Assembly: GCA_030704615.1 (NCBI GenBank)
Contig: CM060734.1
Span: 41,124,042 to 41,188,041, forward strand
Origin: Takakia lepidozioides
Taxonomy: Eukaryota; Streptophyta; Takakiopsida; Takakiales; Takakiaceae
Length of the DNA stretch: 64,000 bases
Reading direction: 5' to 3'
The translations under genes were made by a program, and so were the position numbers. Below are positions 59,351 to 64,000 of this stretch, piece by piece. The notes below the pieces were generated by a model. The model was not told the origin of the DNA. It ran no database searches and saw only the letters and a program-made list of their open reading frames with translations. How positions within the stretch are numbered: the first letter of the stretch is position 1; every line of letters starts with the position of its first letter.

Positions 59351-59886
59351 TGTCAAGGACAAGAATATGACTGAACACAAACAAGAGATCAGACTAGAGG
59401 TACAAGACTAGACAAGAAATCAAGGTCGAGTGCATGGTGGGTAAACATGAATCAAGACGATCTTTATAACAATGAACAAGAGTACAAGATACTGGAACTC
59501 GACTTGAATACTGGAATGTTGGAAACTGGATTAGAGTACCAGATACTGGAAACTGGACTAGATACTGGAAGCTGGACTAGAGTACTGGGGCTGGGAACAA
59601 GAGTAGCTTGAACTTGTGTTGGCGAGACTGAAGAGTGTCCAGTCTCGCCTCGTATATTTACTGGCTACTAAGAAGTTCCCTAAGAAGCTTCCCCTATGGA
59701 GGTTTCCTGATGGAGAAGCTTCCTTAAACAAAGGAGATATCTTGATGGAGAAGTTTCCTCCAAATGAAGCTTCTTGAGCAGTTTCCCAAGTTACTCTTGG
59801 TAATTTGGTAAACTCCCGGTCACATGGTAACTTGGTAACTTTTGGTATTTACTCCTGGTAAGTTCTTCTGGGCTATATCCGTGACA
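59351..59886 (-). repeat. 5' LTR of the chromovirus
   Basis: It starts TGTCAAGGACAAGAATATG and ends ATATCCGTGACA. On the sense strand it has TAAATATA at 59659-59652, then GGCGAGACT at 59649-59641 region paired with AGTCTCGCC (59629-59621), forming a 9-bp hairpin with an 11-base loop around the predicted transcription start. Confidence 0.95.
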
Positions 59887-59891
59887 CATAA
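59887..59891. repeat. target-site duplication, right copy
   Basis: CATAA, identical to 53438-53442. Confidence 0.93.
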
Positions 59892-61472
59892 CCCCACCCA
59901 CTATTCCCTTGAAGCTGACCCCGGTTTATATCCTGTCTCAAAACTCTTCCCAAAGCCAAAGCCCCTGGCCCCGATTTGATTCCAAATGCTATTCTACAAG
60001 CTCTCGACCCTGTACTTCACCTCCTCCTCTTCAAATTCTTTAAACTTTGCTACCAACTCCGCCGGATCCCACATACATGAAAGCATAGCCGCACCATTCT
60101 CCTCTTCAAGAAAGGCGACCCTACGGATCTTAGCAACTACAGACCCATTGCTCTCGCTAACACTATCTATAAATTATTTACCAGCACCCTTACTAAGATG
60201 TTGTCCAACTATGGTGAACACCACCGTATTCTTAGTGACCCGCAAGAAGGCTTCCGCGCCACACGTAGCACTACTAAACAAATACAATATATGTTATCCG
60301 CCCTAGAGGACGTCAAACTCACAAAACAAGATATATATCTCATATATATCGACTTCAAAAATGCTTTTAGCTCCTTAGACCACCCACGTCTACTCGCCAT
60401 TATGACGGACCTAGGCTACCCATCAGACGCCATACAACTCATCGGCAATATTTATACTAACAGCTCCACGGAATATACAGGCTCATATTATGGTTCCACC
60501 CCTCCCATCCCGATTCTACAAGGCACTATCCAAGACGATACCCTTAGTCCTTATCTCTTTATTATCTTCCTTGAACCCTTGCTCAGTTGGATTGCACGCG
60601 GCAAACTTGGATACCAATACAAAACTTCCTCAAACGAAATTTCTGCTGCCGCTTACGTAGATGACCTTGCCATCCTTGCGCACAAACCCCAACACCTCAA
60701 CCGGCAAGTTGAAAAACTATCACGCTTTAACCAATGGTCTGGAATGGAACTAAGTCTTCATAAATGCGCCGTCACTGCGGCTACCTACCGAAGTAAGCTC
60801 AGCAAATCTTCTATTGCGTCACATTGCAAACTATACATCCAATACCAGAACAAACCATTTCCCTTCCTAGGCCTTGATGAACCCTACACATACTTAGGTA
60901 TTCAACTTGTCTCCTTGCTCACATGGCACGTACAAAAAATCGCTACACTCACCAAACTAACTAATAAAAGCCTGGCTCTCCTCAAAGCCCCTATAGCCAT
61001 CAGGCCCAAACTCTCCCTAATAGAATCCGTCCTAAAACCACAAGTCCAATATTCCTTCCATGCGGCTCCCTTCTCCCTCCCTGACATCATCCAAATCGAC
61101 AGACAAATTATCCAACTCACTAAGCGCATTTGTGGTCTCCCAACTAGCACTCCCAATGCTTTCACTCAACTCCCCACGGACAGCTTTGGCATCGGTACTA
61201 GTCCCTTAATAATATCATACTCGCGCACTCTTGGCTCCCAATTACTCGAAGCCCTCAATGACCCGGGTCGTCTAGGTCTCATCTACCGTGGGCTACTTAA
61301 ACACCTTGCCTCTAAGTATAACAAACTTCACTCACTAACTTTCCTCCATTCACAGTCTTGTCTCCATTCCCCTACCGCCCGCTCCCTATTCATACTCCGC
61401 CAGATGAAAACCAGTGTGCAAACCGATCTCCCTGATTACCCCAAATCCATATCTCCCCTCGAACCGGCCTAA
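59892..61472 (+). mobile_element. LINE (non-LTR) reverse transcriptase fragment
   Basis: Plus strand. RT begins in frame at about 59950 (APGPDLIPNAIL), with a frameshift just before and a stop near 60068. It then continues DPTDLSNYRPIALANTIYKL. The long open part, 60198-61472, has 424 codons with DPQEGFRATRSTTKQI, the first catalytic block YIDFKNAFSSLDHPRLL, QGTIQDDTLSPYLFII, and the active site AAYVDDLAIL. The C-terminal region has no RNase H or zinc finger that I can name. No endonuclease domain is present, so the copy is 5'-truncated. No clear A tail. The long open frame suggests fairly recent activity of this family. Confidence 0.88.
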
Positions 61473-61789
61473 CATACTAGCCCTTTCCTCTCCCAATTTG
61501 AACGCAAGTTTTCCCGCCAAAAAATACTTATCATCAAATATTTCAAAGGATGTGTAGTGTGAATGCAGGGGTAAAAATTCAAATTTGGCATCAGGTTTCG
61601 GCACTACTACAAAGGGAGTGTCCTTCGTGCTAATGAAGGGGAGGAATTGTCCATAACTTGAGGTAATTCCATGGAAAAACTATGCTATTGATCTGCCAAG
61701 AACAAAATATGGCTAAGTTATGACGTGCACCTTTTTCATCCCTAGGATGAATGATTTTCATCCATGATGTTGAACCCTAGAAGCAGGAT

Positions 61790-62440
61790 GTGAAATTCGA
61801 AGGGGAAGAGTGCGTGCATCTTTTCGCAGCTGCTGCAGTGGTGTTGGCAGCACAGGATATCTGAGAAAGTTCCACCTACGCAAAGGGTATCAGCTTGCTT
61901 TAAAGAGAAACGTTAAGAGCTCATGCTTGGCTTTTTGTGCAAGAAGAAGCGGTGCCGCCTTCTTCGTAAGCAATGATCAAACCTGAGGGATCAGGTTTGT
62001 GATAAGGGCGGTGCACCACTGCTGTCGCCATTGTCTTGATGAGCACATTAATGAGGAGATGGAGCGGCTCAGCAGGTGTTGGGGGATGAGAAGTGCAGGC
62101 TGGTGTGTATAGCGCCTCAGGTTGTCTGTGATCAAATCTTGTAGCTACTGTCTGTTTTAGAGTTTTAGGACCAGATCACTTTGTAAGGGAAGAGTGTAAG
62201 CATCTTTTCGCAGCTGCTGCAGTGGTGTTGGCAGTACAGCATATCTTAGGAAGTTCCACCTACGCAAAGGGAATCAGCTTGCCTTAAAGAGCGACGTTAA
62301 GGGATCTGGCTTGGCTTTCTGTGCAAGAGGAAGCGGTGCCGCCTTCTGGTGTGTATGGCGCTTAAGCTATCTATAATTAAGTTTTGTATCTGCTCTCTGT
62401 CTTAAGGGCTGTAGGACCAGATCACTTCATAGGGAAGAAA
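61790..62440. repeat. diverged tandem duplication
   Basis: A unit starting GGGAAGAGTG(C/T)(G/A)(T/A)GCATC at about 61804 is repeated from about 62186. The blocks CTTTTCGCAGCTGCTGCAGT, GGTGTTGGCAG, AAGTTCCACCTACGCAAAGG and GAAGCGGTGCCGCCTTCT occur in both in the same order. The second copy lacks about 120 bp in its middle, between GCCTTCT and GGTGTGTAT. Neither copy has an open frame of note, so this is non-coding sequence or a dead gene. Confidence 0.85.
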
Positions 62441-64000
62441 TGCACATGTAGAAGGATAGGGTAAAGGTTGGCAGGCACAAGGATGTGCCAGCAGCTGAAG
62501 CAGAGCCGTCATGCCTTAATGAGGACTGGAATCACGATAAGAAGAAACGTCGGAAATGGCTGACGAGGGAGATGACAAGGTGCCTTCTTGACAGGCAGAC
62601 CCACCGCTTCAATGAGTATAAGACAGATAAGTTCGAAGAGTGTTGGCTTTCTTTTTTTGGCACTTAGGAATGACTGTGTGAAGTTTTTGGAACTGTCTCT
62701 TGTTTCTATAGAAAGGGACAGAAATGTGAGGAGTAGAGAGCTTTTGGAGAATGGAATGAAGGCACTGGAATTCAAACCAGGATGATGTGGAGATGGATGC
62801 ACCTGTTGTTTCACTGTCATTAGGCAAATGAGAGGGGACAGGGATATTTCATCTCAGGGTTAGGATGGTTGCTGTTGTTGTGTTCCTTTTCCTTAATTTT
62901 GTGTCTTCAGCCAGCAAAACAAGGCGGCTCTGGATGCTAGAACCTTGAGAAGGGATGATGTGGATGGAAAGGAAGGTCAATACTGTTTTGGGGTGTGGAT
63001 CTGATTTGTAGAGGTGTTCCAAACATATGAACGACTGAAGTTCGCAGTTGAGGAGAAAAAGAGAGCTGACAGGGGGTGTGATTTGAGATCTGTAGAAGGG
63101 TTGTGAAGCACCTTGGCCAAATGCATCCACTGAGAGAAGGGCAGAGCAAGGACCAGTCATTGGAGAGAGAGAGAGAGAGAGAGAGAAGGACGGAAGGGCA
63201 GATCATATCTCGTGTGACAGAGGTTGACTTCAATGATGGAAGCACTGGATGCCTGGCTGGATGTGCATTGCATTGCATTGTAGACGTGTTGTTGTGGAAA
63301 AGTGAGGGAATCACACACAAAGGAGAAAAAGAGAGTGAGAGAAAGAAAAAGTGAAAGAGGGAGAAATGGTGATGAGAGATGGATAAAAAGGAGAGGCAAG
63401 GTCAAGAAGACATGAACCTTGAATGGTCAGACTAGTGGGCCTGTAGTCCATGGCAGATCTGAGTTGCCCATCCACCTAGACCGAGCTCTCATTACAAATT
63501 GAAAGGGGCTTCCGACGTGTTGCTGACTAAGGGAACTGCCCACAAGGGCAGTGTTTCATCACTGACATAGGGCTGATTGCATCGCTGAATGCATCATGGC
63601 AGCAGGGCTGGTGCTGTATCTGCAGGTAGAGGATGTTGAGTAAAAGGTGAAACCAAGAGTGAACGTACAACATTGGCTCCCCATCCATGTCTTCTCTTCC
63701 GCTGCGGCGTGGATGAGGATTGCTTGAACTCTGATCACGAAGGAGCTGAGGGAAACCCACAGCCAAGTGACGACAAGTGAACCAGACTAGAACAACGTTT
63801 ATTTCTTTTGCTCCGCTTAGAATGGAGGGAAGCACAATTAGAATTATACAGAAGGGGATTCACGCCCCTTCTTTTCACACTACAGATGACACATCACGAC
63901 CCTCACCTAGCTCACCACCGCCTCCGGCAACCGCCTCTTGACCCCCATAGAATTCACCCTTAAACACTCGCGAGCCACTACCAAAACCTGCAGATTCCTT
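62441..64000. other. unassigned right end
   Basis: No supported gene. It contains a GA microsatellite (63161-63186), further purine-rich low complexity (63310-63370) and a CATTG micro-repeat near 63268-63280. Open frames on both strands are short and unrecognised. Confidence 0.4.

Larger units (their letters stand above)
53443..59886 (-). mobile_element. chromovirus (Ty3/gypsy LTR retrotransposon with chromodomain), decayed
   Basis: Complete 6,444-bp insertion, minus orientation. Order in the sense direction: 5' LTR 59886-59351, primer-binding site, gag from an ATG at 59312, CCHC knuckle, protease, reverse transcriptase, RNase H, integrase with DDE, chromodomain, polypurine tract at about 53996-53983 (GAGGAGGGGGTGA), and 3' LTR 53981-53443. 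Target duplication CATAA is perfect. The two LTRs differ by about 27 substitutions over roughly 500 aligned bases (my eye count) plus several indels, so the insertion is not recent. The coding region has many frameshifts and stops and cannot be autonomous. Three more family LTRs lie at 16955-19022. Confidence 0.95.

Overview
This is nuclear DNA from a land plant. The evidence is several intron-containing genes with clean GT/AG junctions, plant-only families (a LOB-domain factor, a group A ABI5/ABF-type bZIP, a PIP aquaporin), many PLS-class pentatricopeptide repeat (PPR) remnants with DYW tails, and plant-style SINE, LINE and Ty3/gypsy elements. The very large and decayed PPR-DYW load and the long, repeat-laden introns suggest a seed-free plant with extensive organelle RNA editing, such as a fern or lycophyte. 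That placement is inference.

Layout. 1-8 kb: a single-exon LOB-domain gene (2943-3476, +) behind a pyrimidine-rich leader, then gene-poor DNA. 8.4-10.7 kb: a three-exon gene for an unrecognised membrane protein (+), with a tRNA-derived SINE inserted just after its stop. 12.4-26.3 kb: a PPR graveyard. A minus-strand PPR-DYW pseudogene runs from about 24.07 kb to 12.44 kb. It is broken up by a Ty3/gypsy reverse transcriptase fragment, a head-to-head LTR palindrome, SINE and other repeats, and pieces of an OSB-type PDF motif. A plus-strand PPR-DYW pseudogene follows (24.36-26.34 kb). 26.95 kb: an intact tRNA-Arg(CCU). 28.1-31.1 kb (-): a five-exon ABI5/AREB-type bZIP with G-box/ABRE sites upstream. 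33.8-37.7 kb (-): a four-exon plant membrane protein. 39.8-43.3 kb (-): a gene of about eight exons for a YccV/HspQ-domain protein. 44.8-46.3 kb (+): a third PPR-DYW pseudogene. 47.7-50.2 kb (-): a four-exon PIP1-like aquaporin. 53.4-59.9 kb (-): a 6.4-kb chromovirus (Ty3/gypsy with chromodomain), bounded by LTRs and a perfect 5-bp target duplication. 59.9-61.5 kb (+): a LINE reverse transcriptase fragment abutting it. 61.8-62.4 kb: a diverged tandem duplication. The rest is unassigned.

The most interesting observations are as follows. (1) The chromovirus primer-binding site does not look like a tRNA match; it is complementary to the predicted 5' end of the element's own transcript, as in self-primed Tf1/sushi elements. 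(2) In the PPR array, four consecutive 303-bp units share the same two nonsense codons, so the array was amplified after the gene had died. (3) LTRs and internal 3' ends lie in a palindrome able to give hairpin RNA. (4) OSB-type WW/PDF motif exons are dispersed as part of a repeat. (5) The three-exon membrane protein is of no family I recognise.

The functional genes look unrelated to one another. ABI5-type signalling and PIP aquaporins both belong to water-stress physiology, but nothing here shows co-regulation. Exon coordinates were derived by hand from reading frame, splice-site consensus and family similarity, and no transcript or database search was available.
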